Source of the DNA: Azophilus sp965221755 | GTDB taxonomy: Bacteria > Pseudomonadota > Gammaproteobacteria > Pseudomonadales > Azotimanducaceae | Direction of reading: 5' to 3' | DNA: 64,000 nt | Assembly (NCBI GenBank): GCA_965221755.1 | Contig: OZ244921.1 | Span: 3,596,001-3,660,000, forward strand | In this document: positions 56,279 through 64,000 of the stretch, piece after piece | How the letters are laid out: every line of letters begins with the position of its first letter | How positions within the stretch are numbered: position 1 is the first letter of the stretch | Program-made: the position numbers and the translations under genes | Notes under the pieces: generated by a model | What the model was told of the DNA's origin: nothing | What the model saw: only the letters and a program-made list of their open reading frames with translations | The model's database searches: none

Positions 56279-57258
56279 ATGGCGGCTACCGACGAGGCCG
56301 TTGCGGCGCGGCTGGCGCGTGACGTGGTGGAGGCAAAGGACCGGGACGCCGTCGCCTCGTCCATTGAGCGGCTCGCCGCCCTGTTCGGCCAGAAGACTTG
56401 GGAGAACGCCCGAGCCGTGGCTCAAGACGTTCTCGACCGGGGCTTCTCGGCCATGGGGTTCGCCGTCGGCGGCAAGGCGGCTCCGCCGCCGGAGACGGTC
56501 CTCGACCTGTCCGCCTTGGGGGGGCGGCACTGGGGCGACTGGCAGATCGCGCTGCTCATTGACGAGGCGCAGGGGATTTCAGCCAACGTTCCGGGCGCTG
56601 CTCCCGGCACCCTCTCCTCGATCCACCAGGGGCTGGCCTCCCTCCCGCTATCGTTCTGCGCCTTCGGCCTGCCGGGCGCGCGGGACGCCTTGACGGGGGT
56701 TGGCATCTCCCGCGGCTCCACGGGCTACAACCTGCCGCTTGCCAGCCTCGACAGCCGTGCAGCACACATGGCGGTCGAGCGCTGCTTCGCGCAGTACGAA
56801 GTTGCTCATGGGGGGATTGGGTAGCGGCCATCCTTGAGCGCAGCGCCTGCTGGCCGCAGCACTTGGCGGTCTATCTGAACGCGGCGCTGACGGTGCTCAA
56901 ACGCAGCGCCGTCTCGCCGGAAGCGATGGGCGACGCCCGGCGCTCGCCGCTTGACGAAGCCCTCGTTCTGGGCGACGCAGGGCGCAAGGCCTACTGCCGC
57001 GGGCGGCTGCAAAGCCTGACGCGGGCCAACCCCCTATTTCAGGATTACGCCCGCGACTTGGCGCAGGCGCTCCAAAGCGGCGCCCGGCCGCTGGCATCAG
57101 AACTGGCGCACTCTATCATGCGGCATGGCGCATCTATTGAAACGGCATCCGCCTTTCTGAGGCGCGCCCAGCACAGCGGCTTGCTGGCATTCGACGACGA
57201 CAACCGGAGCTTCGCGCCGATTGCCTCGTTCGCCCGCCACGTGATGGCAGAGGCGTAG
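56279..57258 (+). pseudogene. P-loop ATPase remnant, 5'-truncated and frameshifted
   Basis: The reading frame contains the Walker B-like WQIALLIDEAQGISAN near residue 90 and sensor-like SFCAFGLPGARDALTG, but no Walker A, so the N-terminal portion is missing. The frame breaks at a six-G run (56810-56815): the first part ends AHGGIG, and one extra G would continue as GDWVAAILERSACWPQHLAV into the second part, which ends ASFARHVMAEA. Together about 326 residues. An AAA-type ATPase of unknown role, common in accessory DNA. Confidence 0.65.
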
Positions 57259-57259
57259 C

Positions 57260-57552
57260 TCCCGCCCGCTGCGCGAAGTTCAGCATTGCACAGCGGGTGT
57301 ACAATCCCTTCGACATCCTCCAGCTGTTCCGCAGCCGCCAGTTCAAGGCCTATTGGTTCGAGACGGGAAGCCCAGCTTTTCTGGTGGACGCCCTGCTCAA
57401 GCGGGGCATCGCAACGCCGTCCCTTGATCGCAACGCCGTCCCTTGAAGGCTTGGCCAGCACGCCGGACCTGCTGTCGGCCTTCGACCTGGACAGCATCCC
57501 GCCGGAAGCGCTTTTGTTTCAGACCGGCTACCTGACCATAGTCAGAGCATAA
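57260..57552 (+). pseudogene. AAA-ATPase-like/DUF1703 fragment with frameshifting duplication
   Basis: The first part reads AQRVYNPFDILQLFRSRQFK and AYWFETGSPAFLVDALLKRG. After a 19-bp tandem duplication the frame moves to EGLASTPDLLSAFDLDSIPP and EALLFQTGYLTI. Both are consecutive pieces of the linker region of AAA-ATPase-like proteins that end in a DUF1703 nuclease-like domain. Neither the ATPase core before nor the nuclease domain after is present. Confidence 0.65.
57408..57445. repeat. 19-bp perfect tandem duplication
   Basis: ATCGCAACGCCGTCCCTTG occurs twice in direct succession (57408-57426, 57427-57445). It shifts the reading frame of the ATPase-like fragment; one copy would restore RGIATPSLEGLASTPD. 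Confidence 0.95.
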
Positions 57553-57569
57553 AAAAAGGAGCAAGCGGC

Positions 57570-58717
57570 TTGCAGGCGATACTTCAGGGGATGCGCGTGG
57601 TCGAAGGCAGCGCCTTCATCGCCGCGCCTTCCGGCGGCATGACCCTGGCCCAGCTTGGCGCCGACGTGATCCGCTTCGATCTGATCGGCGGCGGACTCGA
57701 CTACCGCCGCTGGCCCATCGACGGCAAGGGCAACAGCCTGTACTGGCACGGCCTGAACAAGGGCAAGCGCTCGATCGCCATCGATTTCCGCCAAGCCGAA
57801 GGCCAAGAGCTGCTGAGCGAACTCATCGCCCGGCCCGGCGCGAAGATTTGATTTATCTGAGCCTGAGCGGCGACCGCCACGGCGGCTCGGCCCTCGATTA
57901 CACCGTCAACTGCCGGCTAGGCCTGCCTTGGCTCAGCGCGGTGGAAGGGCGGCCGGTGAACAATCCCCTGCCGGCTTGGGATTTGCTCGCGGGGCAGCAA
58001 ATCGCGCTGGGTCTGCTCGCCGCCGAGCGGCACCGCCGGCGCAGCGGCAAAGGCCAATTCATCGCGATCGCCCTCGCCGATGTCGCCCTCGCGGTCATGG
58101 GGCATCTGGGCTACATCGCCGAAGTCGAATGCAATGGTGCCGGAAGGGAGGCCGTCGGCAACCACGTATTCGGCAGTTTCGGCCGCGATTTCGCCTGCCG
58201 CTGCGGCCGCCGGATAATGATCGTCGGCGTCAGCCCGAAGCAATGGCGGGCCATCGTCAAGGCGACCGGAACCGGAGCGGAGGTCGCAAAGCTGGAGAGC
58301 GAACTGCGGCTGGACTTCAAGCGCGAGGGCGACCGCTTCCTGGCCCGGGACGCCTTGGCGGGCTTGTTCGCGCCTTGGTTCGCCGGGCGGGACTTTGACG
58401 CGGCAAGCACCGAACTCAAGCGGGCCGGCGTCTGCTGGGGACCATACCAGAGCGTTGCCGAACTCGTCGGCCAAGACCGCGAATGCTCCGCAGCCAACCC
58501 ATTGTTCAGCCGCGTCGACCAGCCGGGAATCGGCGAATTGCTGACCCCTTCCCAAGCGCTGCGCTTTGGCGGCCTCGAATCGCTGCCGCCAGCCCCGGCG
58601 CCTTTGCTGGGGCAGCACACCGACGAGATTCTCGCCGAAGAACTGGGCTTAAGCGCCGCCGAGATTGGCAAGCTGCACGACAGGGGCTTGGTGGCTGGAG
58701 CGCCAGGAAAGCTCTGA
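57570..58717 (+). pseudogene. mct: 2-methylfumaryl-CoA isomerase (Mct)-like, family III CoA transferase with internal deletion
   Basis: The N-terminal part GMRVVEGSAFIAAPSGGMTL, LGADVIRFDLIGGGLDYRRW and GLNKGKRSIAIDF, and the later DYTVNCRLGLPWL, VNNPLPAWDLLAGQQIALGL and LLGQHTDEILAEELGLSAAE, match the Mct family (intramolecular CoA transfer from C1 to C4 of mesaconyl-CoA in the 3-hydroxypropionate bicycle). At about 57845 the frame shifts: the piece before ends RPGAK and the piece after resumes DLIYLSLSGDRHGGS. About 25 residues of the family sequence, including its catalytic-loop neighbourhood, are missing. TTG start with AAGGAG 9 nt upstream. Confidence 0.78.
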
Positions 58718-58954
58718 TCGAGCCCCGGTTTGGCTCTTGGTCGGATGGTTCGCCAGCTTTTTTATGGCCCCGGCAATGCTCCAGCGCCCGGAAACGGCCC
58801 GAATCGCGGGTTTCCAACCGCCTCTTTCGCGGTTCGCGGGCGCGCCAACCCCATGTCAGGCCCCCGCGCACCGACCGGCGACCGGCAGGTTCATGAAGCC
58901 GAGCAGCACCGCGCGCGCGGTCGCCACATCCGGTTCGTTTTAATCAGAGCTTCC

Positions 58955-59545
58955 CTAGCATGTGGGCTTCCATTGGGTATATCCCATGTCGAGGTATTTT
59001 TGGGAGAGCGTATCGTCATCCGTAGCTTCGATTATTAAGTCAAGTTGGTCAGTGAGATTTATATCCCCGGCGCCAATGTTGGTAATCCGCGTTGAAATAG
59101 TCATCCGTTGCACTGTGCCACCCACATTGCGGCAGTTATTGTCCTTGCTGCTGACAAAGAATTCGATCTCACAGCCACTGCTCTCCAGGCATTTGCCGGT
59201 CATCTCGTCACCATCACCGAAACTGTCTGATTCCGAATACCCACCCCGAAAATCCACGGTGTCAACCCTGTAATGGCTCGGGCTGATGATGCTGATGACC
59301 GGTCGTACGCCCGTGGACACACTAGTGCATTTGTACGTCAGCGGGAAACTAACGAAGTGGCCCTCCTCGGGGGTCAGCTTGTTTGCCTGAAAACTGTAGG
59401 TTCCCTCCCCCGACCAGACGTTACCAACGGTGATGCTGCACTCCGTCTGCGTCTGCGCCAAGGCCGGCGCGGTCAGCGTCACCGCGAGAATGGCGCCGCA
59501 GGCGGCGAGAGAGAATAGGGGTGAAAATTTTTTCGGCGAGTTCAT
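58955..59545 (-). CDS. Secreted cysteine-containing hypothetical protein
   Basis: A 196-residue protein with a clear signal peptide (LFSLAACGAILAVTLTAPALA, cleavage after ALA near residue 30). The mature part has six cysteines (e.g. TECSITVG, TYKCTSVS, GKCLESSGCEIEF, DNNCRNVGG, WKPTC), which could form disulfides. It is beta-rich with many Ser/Thr and has noticeably lower GC than its neighbours. No family recognised; a periplasmic or surface protein, possibly recently acquired. Confidence 0.65.
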   Translation of the reverse strand: MNSPKKFSPLFSLAACGAILAVTLTAPALAQTQTECSITVGNVWSGEGTYSFQANKLTPEEGHFVSFPLTYKCTSVSTGVRPVISIISPSHYRVDTVDFRGGYSESDSFGDGDEMTGKCLESSGCEIEFFVSSKDNNCRNVGGTVQRMTISTRITNIGAGDINLTDQLDLIIEATDDDTLSQKYLDMGYTQWKPTC

Positions 59546-60011
59546 GGCTGTCCATGCTCCATTTGTGGCTTTAGGGTACGGGGCGCAGGCCTTTAATGCT
59601 CAATATCACGCATCCGTGGAGAGGGTTATATCACGAGGGCCCAAGCCCTGCAACCCGCTGTACCGGCTCAGGACATTTCGGAATTTTTGGCCTGCCGGAT
59701 CAGGCAGCATCCTCGATCTCGACAAGGTACTCGTTCGGCGTCCGGCAATCCAGCACACCCGCACACACCGCGATATGTGCGTTGCGTGCGTTGCGGGCTC
59801 TGACCGTTCAACGTGCTGGCATCAGCGCTGATTTCTCCTTTATCGACTCAATCGTGCGGTGAAATCCCTAGCTGCCCGGACGGATCCCTCTCTAGGTGGC
59901 CTTGCCCCGCCTAATCCGAGCGCCCCAATTCAGTCCCAGCAGCTTATTTGGCAAGGATGATGGACTTAAAATTGGGCCTTGCGGCCCACTTTTGTTTTGT
60001 GAGGAGCGAAA
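59546..60011. other. Intergenic stretch with decayed mobile-element sequence
   Basis: No intact gene. Contains the transposase-like scrap at 59700-59766, a 9-bp tandem repeat tgcgttgcg at about 59782, and an AT-rich segment before the fragment at 60012. Confidence 0.4.
59700..59766 (-). pseudogene. Possible transposase C-terminal scrap
   Basis: The minus strand reads CAGVLDCRTPNEYLVEIEDA then a stop. The xTPNEYL-like ending resembles the C-terminus of DDE integrase-core transposases. Only about 20 codons remain, so this is weak. Confidence 0.3.
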
Positions 60012-60150
60012 ATGCCGGATTGGAACACTCTCACGCTGCAAACGCTGGAGCAGCCCGGCGCCAAAGAGATGATGGTGCCCGGCGCCAAACTTCGGCAAGC
60101 GATGGAAGTTCTCGCACAGCAACGAGGGTTCGACATCGCCCAAGCCCAAC
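60012..60150 (+). pseudogene. OST-HTH/LOTUS-like domain fragment
   Basis: After GAGGAGCGAAA, an ATG opens MPDWNTLTLQTLEQPGAKEM and VPGAKLRQAMEVLAQQRGFD. This is the pattern of the OST-HTH/LOTUS RNA-binding domain (P-G-A-K-L-R…) that often accompanies NYN nucleases. Similarity fades by about residue 45 and the frame then runs antisense through the phosphatase gene, so the rest is lost. Confidence 0.4.
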
Positions 60151-60196
60151 CCCCAGGGCAACGCCGCAGGTTTCGCGGTCCCTCTCCTCGATGTGA

Positions 60197-60973
60197 TCAG
60201 TCGGTCAACCCAGCGCTGACGCGCCGGGGCGCCCCGTGCTGGCTCCTCAGCCACAACGCCCCTTCGGCCCGCCATGCCAGCAGGCCATCGAGAAAGGCCA
60301 CGGGCGGGCCGTCCGCCGGCTCCCCAAGCAGCACGGCGCGCAGCAGGTACAGGGTCATGTCGTGCGAAACGTGCAGGTCGAGCTGCGGGCGCGCCATCGG
60401 GGCAGCTGTTTTTCCTGATCGCGGGTCAAGGCCGCCGCCGGAATCAGCTTGCGTGCCCGGCGGCCGCCCTTGTGCCGTGCCGAGGTCTCGCCTCGTTAGC
60501 TTCTCCGTCAGGCTGCGCAGCACCAGCCGCGCCGCCCAATGGGCCGGCATCATGGCGTCGGCCGGCACCGCACCGGCCAGCCAACTTTGCAGGTAGCCCG
60601 TCAAGCCGCCCGCGGCCTGCATGCCCCTCCACATCTTCATCTGGTCGAGCGCATAGAACGCGCCGAGCGCCTCCACCGGTCGATGCCGGGTGATTGAACC
60701 GCCCTCGGCCTGATGTGCCTGGAGAATGAGCTGCGCCGTGTCCATGCAGCGTTGCACCGGACTTGAATAGGCCCGCAGCGTTAGGTTCCTGGGCAGTCCG
60801 CGCCCAAAACGGCGGCACAGCGACCGCCCTTCGTCCGTGAGCTGATTGTCCAGATCATGCAATCCGGGTTCGAACGTGCGCGCGGAATGGCGCAGCAGCA
60901 CGGCGGCATGATCGACCCCGTCGGCCAAAACATCCCCAATCATCGCCAAGGCCGCGTCGCCAAGTGCGCTCAT
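60197..60973 (-). CDS. Histidine phosphatase family protein
   Basis: A 258-residue histidine phosphatase. The phospho-acceptor His is in AAVLLRHSARTFEPG near residue 29; LRAYSSPVQRCMDTAQLIL carries the second Arg; the C-terminal catalytic His is in LDLHVSHDMTLYLLRAVLLG. Acts on phosphomonoesters; substrate unknown. No signal peptide. An inserted loop (GTAQGRPPGTQADSGGG) before the last motif is unusual. Confidence 0.85.
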   Translation of the reverse strand: MSALGDAALAMIGDVLADGVDHAAVLLRHSARTFEPGLHDLDNQLTDEGRSLCRRFGRGLPRNLTLRAYSSPVQRCMDTAQLILQAHQAEGGSITRHRPVEALGAFYALDQMKMWRGMQAAGGLTGYLQSWLAGAVPADAMMPAHWAARLVLRSLTEKLTRRDLGTAQGRPPGTQADSGGGLDPRSGKTAAPMARPQLDLHVSHDMTLYLLRAVLLGEPADGPPVAFLDGLLAWRAEGALWLRSQHGAPRRVSAGLTD

Positions 60974-61010
60974 GTCCCATCACCTCCGCAAAATGCCGAC
61001 ATTGTGCCGG

Positions 61011-61115
61011 CTCGGAAACCCCCATCCGAACCTGACCCATGCGGCGGGTGCGGAGCCTCGCGCCAGCAAAACCCCAACGAACCGAAGGCAGGTTCGCCGC
61101 GACCGTCAGGTCGCG
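61011..61115 (+). repeat. Modular palindromic repeat, degenerate copy E
   Basis: Box CCGAACCTGACCCATGCGG, then a decayed constant palindrome (GGAGCCTCGC…GCAAAACCCC), then an intact second hairpin CGCGACC-gtca-GGTCGCG (61098-61115). Confidence 0.7.
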
Positions 61116-61179
61116 CATCGCCTCATCCCGCCGCATTGTATTAGTATCCGCTCCCCAATCGCACGACAACGGGGCAGGC

Positions 61180-62079
61180 ATGGTGGGCAGACTCGACGAC
61201 AAGGTGGCGGTGGTGACCGGAGCGGGCCGAGGCATCGGCCGCGAAATCGCCCTGCTGATGGCGGCCCAAGGCGCCAAAGTGGTGGTCAACGACCTTGGCG
61301 GCGCCACCGACGGCACGGGCGCCGGCAACGTCGCCGAGCGGGTGTGCGCTGAAATCCGCGCCCAAGGCGGGCAAGCCGTGCCCAACACCGAGTCGGTGGC
61401 CGAGGTGGCCGGCGGCGAAAGCCTGCTCAACACCGCGGTGGAGGCGTTCGGCGGCATGGACATTTTGGTCAACAACGCGGGCATCCTGCGCGACCGCTCC
61501 ATCTTCAACATGGAGGAGGCGGACTGGGACGCCGTCATCGCCGTACACTTGAAGGGCCACTACTGCTGCTCGCGTCCCTTCGCGCGCTACATTCGCAAGA
61601 ACAACCGCACCGGCTGCCGCATCGTCAACTTCTCCAGCGTCTCCGGCCTCTACGGCAACTTCGGCCAATCGAACTACGGCGCCGCCAAGGCGGGCATCGC
61701 CGGTTTTTCACGGGTGCTGGCCCTGGAGCTGGCCAAGTACGGCTGCACCGTCAACACCATCTCGCCCGGGGCGCTGACCCGCATGACCATCCCCTTGCGC
61801 GAGAACCGCGGCGAAACCGTCGATCAGGCGGAACTCGACGAGGGCGGGCCGCAGCACATCGCGCCCATCGTCGTGTGGCTGTGCGGCGAGGAGGGCGCCG
61901 GCATCACCTCGGAGATCTTCCATGCCGCCCGCGGCGGCGTCGGCATCATGCAGCAGCCAGCGCTCATCAAGCAGTTCCACAGGAGCGGCGGCGCCTGGGG
62001 CCTTGACGAGCTCGACGCCGCAGTGCCGCAGCTGGTCGAGGCCCGCAAGGCCAACATCGCCGCCGCCGAGGCGGACTGA
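61180..62079 (+). CDS. Short-chain dehydrogenase, MFE-type (3-hydroxyacyl-CoA dehydrogenase-like)
   Basis: A 299-residue SDR similar to the dehydrogenase part of peroxisomal multifunctional enzymes. VAVVTGAGRGIGREIALLMA binds NAD; ILVNNAGILRDRSIFNMEEA is the very specific MFE-type motif; catalytic Ser and Tyr are in VNFSSVSGLYGNFGQSNYGA and AKAG. It probably oxidises (R)-3-hydroxyacyl-CoA. ATG at 61180; the upstream frame extension is repeat DNA. lptA follows after 1 nt. Confidence 0.9.
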   Translation: MVGRLDDKVAVVTGAGRGIGREIALLMAAQGAKVVVNDLGGATDGTGAGNVAERVCAEIRAQGGQAVPNTESVAEVAGGESLLNTAVEAFGGMDILVNNAGILRDRSIFNMEEADWDAVIAVHLKGHYCCSRPFARYIRKNNRTGCRIVNFSSVSGLYGNFGQSNYGAAKAGIAGFSRVLALELAKYGCTVNTISPGALTRMTIPLRENRGETVDQAELDEGGPQHIAPIVVWLCGEEGAGITSEIFHAARGGVGIMQQPALIKQFHRSGGAWGLDELDAAVPQLVEARKANIAAAEAD

Positions 62080-62080
62080 C

Positions 62081-62554
62081 ATGGCGCGGCGGCTGCTTTT
62101 GGCGGTTCTGCCAGCTCTCGCCGGAGCGGCTTACGCCCAGCCCATCAACATTGAGGCCGGACACTTCGAGATGCTGCTTGCCGAAAACAAGGCAACCTAC
62201 GTCGGCGGCGTCGTCGCCGTTCAGGGCGAACGCGAGATCCGCGCCGACCATCTGACCGTGTACTTCGACGAAGACAACGACGTGGTCTCCATGCTGGCCG
62301 AAGGCGATCCGGCCACCCTGTCCGACCGCGCCGCCGAGCCGCCGATCACCGTAACGGGAGCGGCCTTGGACTATCACTTTGACGAGCAGCGGGTGCGCGT
62401 CTCCGGGGGCGGCGCCTTGGTGCAGGGCGAGGACCGGCTGACGGCCGAGATCATCATCTACGACCTTGAGGCGGAACGCGCCGAAGCCTTCAGCAACAGC
62501 GGCGGCCGCGTCCAGCTCACGCTGGAGCCAAAGGACAGCAACGAATCACGCTGA
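62081..62554 (+). CDS. LptA/OstA-like periplasmic LPS transport protein
   Basis: A 157-residue protein with a signal peptide (LLLAVLPALAGAAYAQ). The mature part is an OstA/LptA beta-jellyroll: INIEAGHFEMLLAENKATYV, GGVVAVQGEREIRADHLTVY, ALDYHFDEQRVRVSGGGALV. LptA bridges the periplasm in LPS export. It is next to an SDR rather than lptB/lptC, so a paralogue of lptA is possible. Starts one nucleotide after the SDR stop. Confidence 0.8.
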   Translation: MARRLLLAVLPALAGAAYAQPINIEAGHFEMLLAENKATYVGGVVAVQGEREIRADHLTVYFDEDNDVVSMLAEGDPATLSDRAAEPPITVTGAALDYHFDEQRVRVSGGGALVQGEDRLTAEIIIYDLEAERAEAFSNSGGRVQLTLEPKDSNESR

Positions 62555-62573
62555 GGGAATCGATGGCCCTCAC

Positions 62574-62801
62574 TCAAAGCGATGGAAAAAAAGCCGAGCG
62601 GCGCTGCCATTCGGGACGATGGACCGGCATGGTCATCTCGTAGGATGCAAGGCCCCGGTTGAGATTGATGGCAGCGGCGATCAGGGCATGGGGATCCGGC
62701 GCGGCCTCGTGGGCGGTGGCCGGGACGGCTTTGGCTTGCGCCGCCACGCTGGCGCCCGTTGCCGGAAGTTGCGCCGACAACAAGCCCAGCAAGGGCCTCA
62801 T
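62574..62801 (-). pseudogene. LolA-like outer-membrane lipoprotein-sorting protein, N-terminal stump
   Basis: MRPLLGLLSAQLPATGASVA is a signal-peptide-like start; DPHALIAAAINLNRGLASYE and MTMPVHRPEWQRR match the first strands of the LolA-like (COG2834) family. The frame then ends after about 75 residues in SAFFPSL, so most of the roughly 250-residue domain is missing. Confidence 0.5.
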
Positions 62802-62880
62802 GGCCAACGTCCAAAGTCGCGTGACGCCGCACCGTAAAATGGCTGATGCAAACCGGCGGCCCACGATGTCCTCGATCAGG

Positions 62881-63714
62881 TTAGGCCTGTGAATTCAACA
62901 GCTTAAGCGCTTGGTCGTGCAAGGCCGCATCGCCGCTGGCGAGCACTTGGCCTCCCATGGCGGCATCGCCGCCGTCCCAAGCGGTCACTTGGCCTCCGGC
63001 GCCTTCGACGAGCGGAATCAGGGCTTGGATGTCGTAGGGGTTCAGGCCGGTCTCCACAGCGAGGTCCACATGTCCCATGGCCAACATGGCGAAGTGGTAG
63101 CAGTCGCCGCCGTAGCGGGTCATCCGGACTTGGGTGGCCAAAGCGCCAAACCCGGCGGCTTCCGCCCCCGGACGGAACAGCTCCGGGCTGGTCGTGGCCA
63201 AGGTCGCCGAGCCAAGGTTTGGGCAGGCCCGCACCGCCAGCGGCCTTTGACGCCCGGCGCGCTGGTATCCGGCCCGTTCGCCATCGCCCCAGAACGTCTC
63301 GTCCACGAACGGTTGACGCAGCACCCCGATGATCGGCCGCTTGCCGTCGAACAGGGCCAGCAGAAGGCCCCAGTGCAGCAGGCCGGCGGCGAAGCCCCGA
63401 GTGCCGTCGATCGGATCGATCACCCAGGTCAGGCCGCTGCCCGGCTGGTGCCCGAACTCCTCGCCGTACAGGCCGTGCGCGGGCCAAGCCGTGCCGATGG
63501 CCGCCCGCAGCGACCGCTCGCAGGCGCGGTCGGCCTCGGTGACCGGATCAAAGGCGTCCTCGCCGCCCTTGTCGTCCACCCGCATCGGCCCCCGAAACCA
63601 GCGCAACGCCTGCTGACCGGCCTCCTCAGCCGCTTGACGGGCAAACGCAAGCAGCGACGCGCGCTCGGCGGCGGAGACCGGAACCGGGGTAGTGAGTTGA
63701 AGACGGCCAGCCAT
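62881..63714 (-). CDS. Inositol monophosphatase family phosphatase (HisN-like)
   Basis: A 277-residue Mg-dependent phosphatase. Metal-binding motifs: HGLYGEEFGH near residue 90, TWVIDPIDGTRGFAAGLLHW near residue 105, and GLNPYDIQALIPLVEGAGGQ near residue 235. RYGGDCYHFAMLAMGHVDLA resembles histidinol-phosphatase HisN. Substrate could be histidinol phosphate, inositol phosphate or PAP. ATG at 63714 (MAGRLQLTTPVPVSA). Confidence 0.9.
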   Translation of the reverse strand: MAGRLQLTTPVPVSAAERASLLAFARQAAEEAGQQALRWFRGPMRVDDKGGEDAFDPVTEADRACERSLRAAIGTAWPAHGLYGEEFGHQPGSGLTWVIDPIDGTRGFAAGLLHWGLLLALFDGKRPIIGVLRQPFVDETFWGDGERAGYQRAGRQRPLAVRACPNLGSATLATTSPELFRPGAEAAGFGALATQVRMTRYGGDCYHFAMLAMGHVDLAVETGLNPYDIQALIPLVEGAGGQVTAWDGGDAAMGGQVLASGDAALHDQALKLLNSQA

Positions 63715-63750
63715 CAAGTCATTATCCACGATCACGGCTCGGAGCACTTG

Positions 63751-63893
63751 CGCACCCGCTTCGCGGGTGCGTTTGAGTTTCGCTTGCCGCGAAACCCTGC
63801 GCTGTGAGGGCTAAGAGACGTTTCGGAACCTGACCCACGCTTGGGTAGCGGAGTTTCGCGCAGCGAAACTCCATCCGCGACCGTCAGGTCGCG
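63751..63893 (+). repeat. Modular palindromic repeats, double copy F
   Basis: The first unit is reversed: CGCACCCGC-ttc-GCGGGTGCG (63751-63771) then GAGTTTCGC…GCGAAAC. The second is forward: box AGACGTTTCGGAACCTGACC, GGAGTTTCGC-gca-GCGAAACTCC (63850-63872), atc, CGCGACC-gtca-GGTCGCG (63876-63893). Confidence 0.85.
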
Positions 63894-63959
63894 CGGCATC
63901 GGCAAAAGCTTGCATGCGGGATGCGGGGACATGGCCCAATTTCCAAACGAGGAGGCGAA

Positions 63960-64000
63960 TTGACAGCCAGCAACCGCAGGGCGCGCGTTCTGAGGGGCAT
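63960..64000 (+). CDS. Start of a gene cut by the window edge
   Basis: GAGGAGG lies 5 nt before a TTG opening LTASNRRARVLRG. The ribosome site is strong, but too little is visible to name the product. Confidence 0.35.
   Translation, partial: MTASNRRARVLRG

Noticed and set aside
57845..57852. TGA in mct read as selenocysteine
   Set aside because: The downstream homologous sequence is in a different frame and about 25 residues are missing, so recoding cannot restore the protein.

Overview
The window is high-GC DNA (by eye well above 60% in most genes) from a Gram-negative, probably proteobacterial genome. Supporting this are an LptA-type LPS-transport gene, lipoprotein and Tat signals, glycolate oxidase glcDEF, AcnA, thiopurine methyltransferase and a YcaQ-type glycosylase. 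An uncultured, host-associated or marine gammaproteobacterium would fit, but that is inference. The genome looks accessory-rich and partly eroded. Many intact metabolic genes alternate with truncated genes, frameshifts at homopolymers, and short tandem duplications.

Layout. 1-7.6 kb: a fatty acyl-AMP ligase (cut by the window edge), GST, NYN-domain protein, a HAPMO-like Baeyer-Villiger monooxygenase, a CMD-nitroreductase fusion and a DUF4268 fragment. 7.7-11.5 kb: glcF, glcE, glcD. 11.5-13.3 kb: a cytosine-5 methyltransferase and a frameshifted restriction enzyme. 13.4-15.6 kb: alpha/beta hydrolase and a MetF-like reductase. 15.6-16.9 kb: a TnpB 3' remnant and a second inverted copy of its right end, flanking a small secreted Calx-beta protein. 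16.9-22.2 kb: a very large metzincin/TSP3/LRR secreted protein (one frameshift) and a membrane-anchored partner. 22.3-36.9 kb: SDR, two DUF4143 ATPases (each directly behind palindromic repeats), a biotin-dependent acyl-CoA carboxylase pair, an orphan antitoxin with a stump of its toxin, a D-aminoacylase-type amidohydrolase, a methyltransferase, LarC, a Tat aldo/keto reductase and an ABC substrate-binding lipoprotein.

37-44 kb is a decayed defence-type island on the minus strand. It reads from a selenocysteine tRNA gene (44049-44141) into a truncated SNF2-type helicase, two small genes fused by a 20-bp tandem duplication, a DUF1156 methyltransferase gutted by integrase and ankyrin fragments, a DUF433 antitoxin with a stump of its toxin, and an intact DUF499 ATPase. 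44.6-56.1 kb is mostly housekeeping: cupin, cysS, a HipA-like kinase with overlapping partner, DUF2784, acnA, hsp20 with a sigma-32-like promoter, tpm, ggt, ycaQ. 56.2-60.2 kb is a graveyard of gene fragments, including a 2-methylfumaryl-CoA isomerase (mct) with an internal deletion. 60.2-64 kb: histidine phosphatase, MFE-type SDR, lptA, a LolA-like stump, an inositol-monophosphatase-family enzyme and the first codons of another gene.

A modular palindromic repeat recurs at about 23.1, 29.0, 35.5 (twice), 61.0 and 63.8 kb. It has a constant pseudo-palindrome beside an interchangeable second hairpin. It is the main repeated structure here that the genes do not explain.
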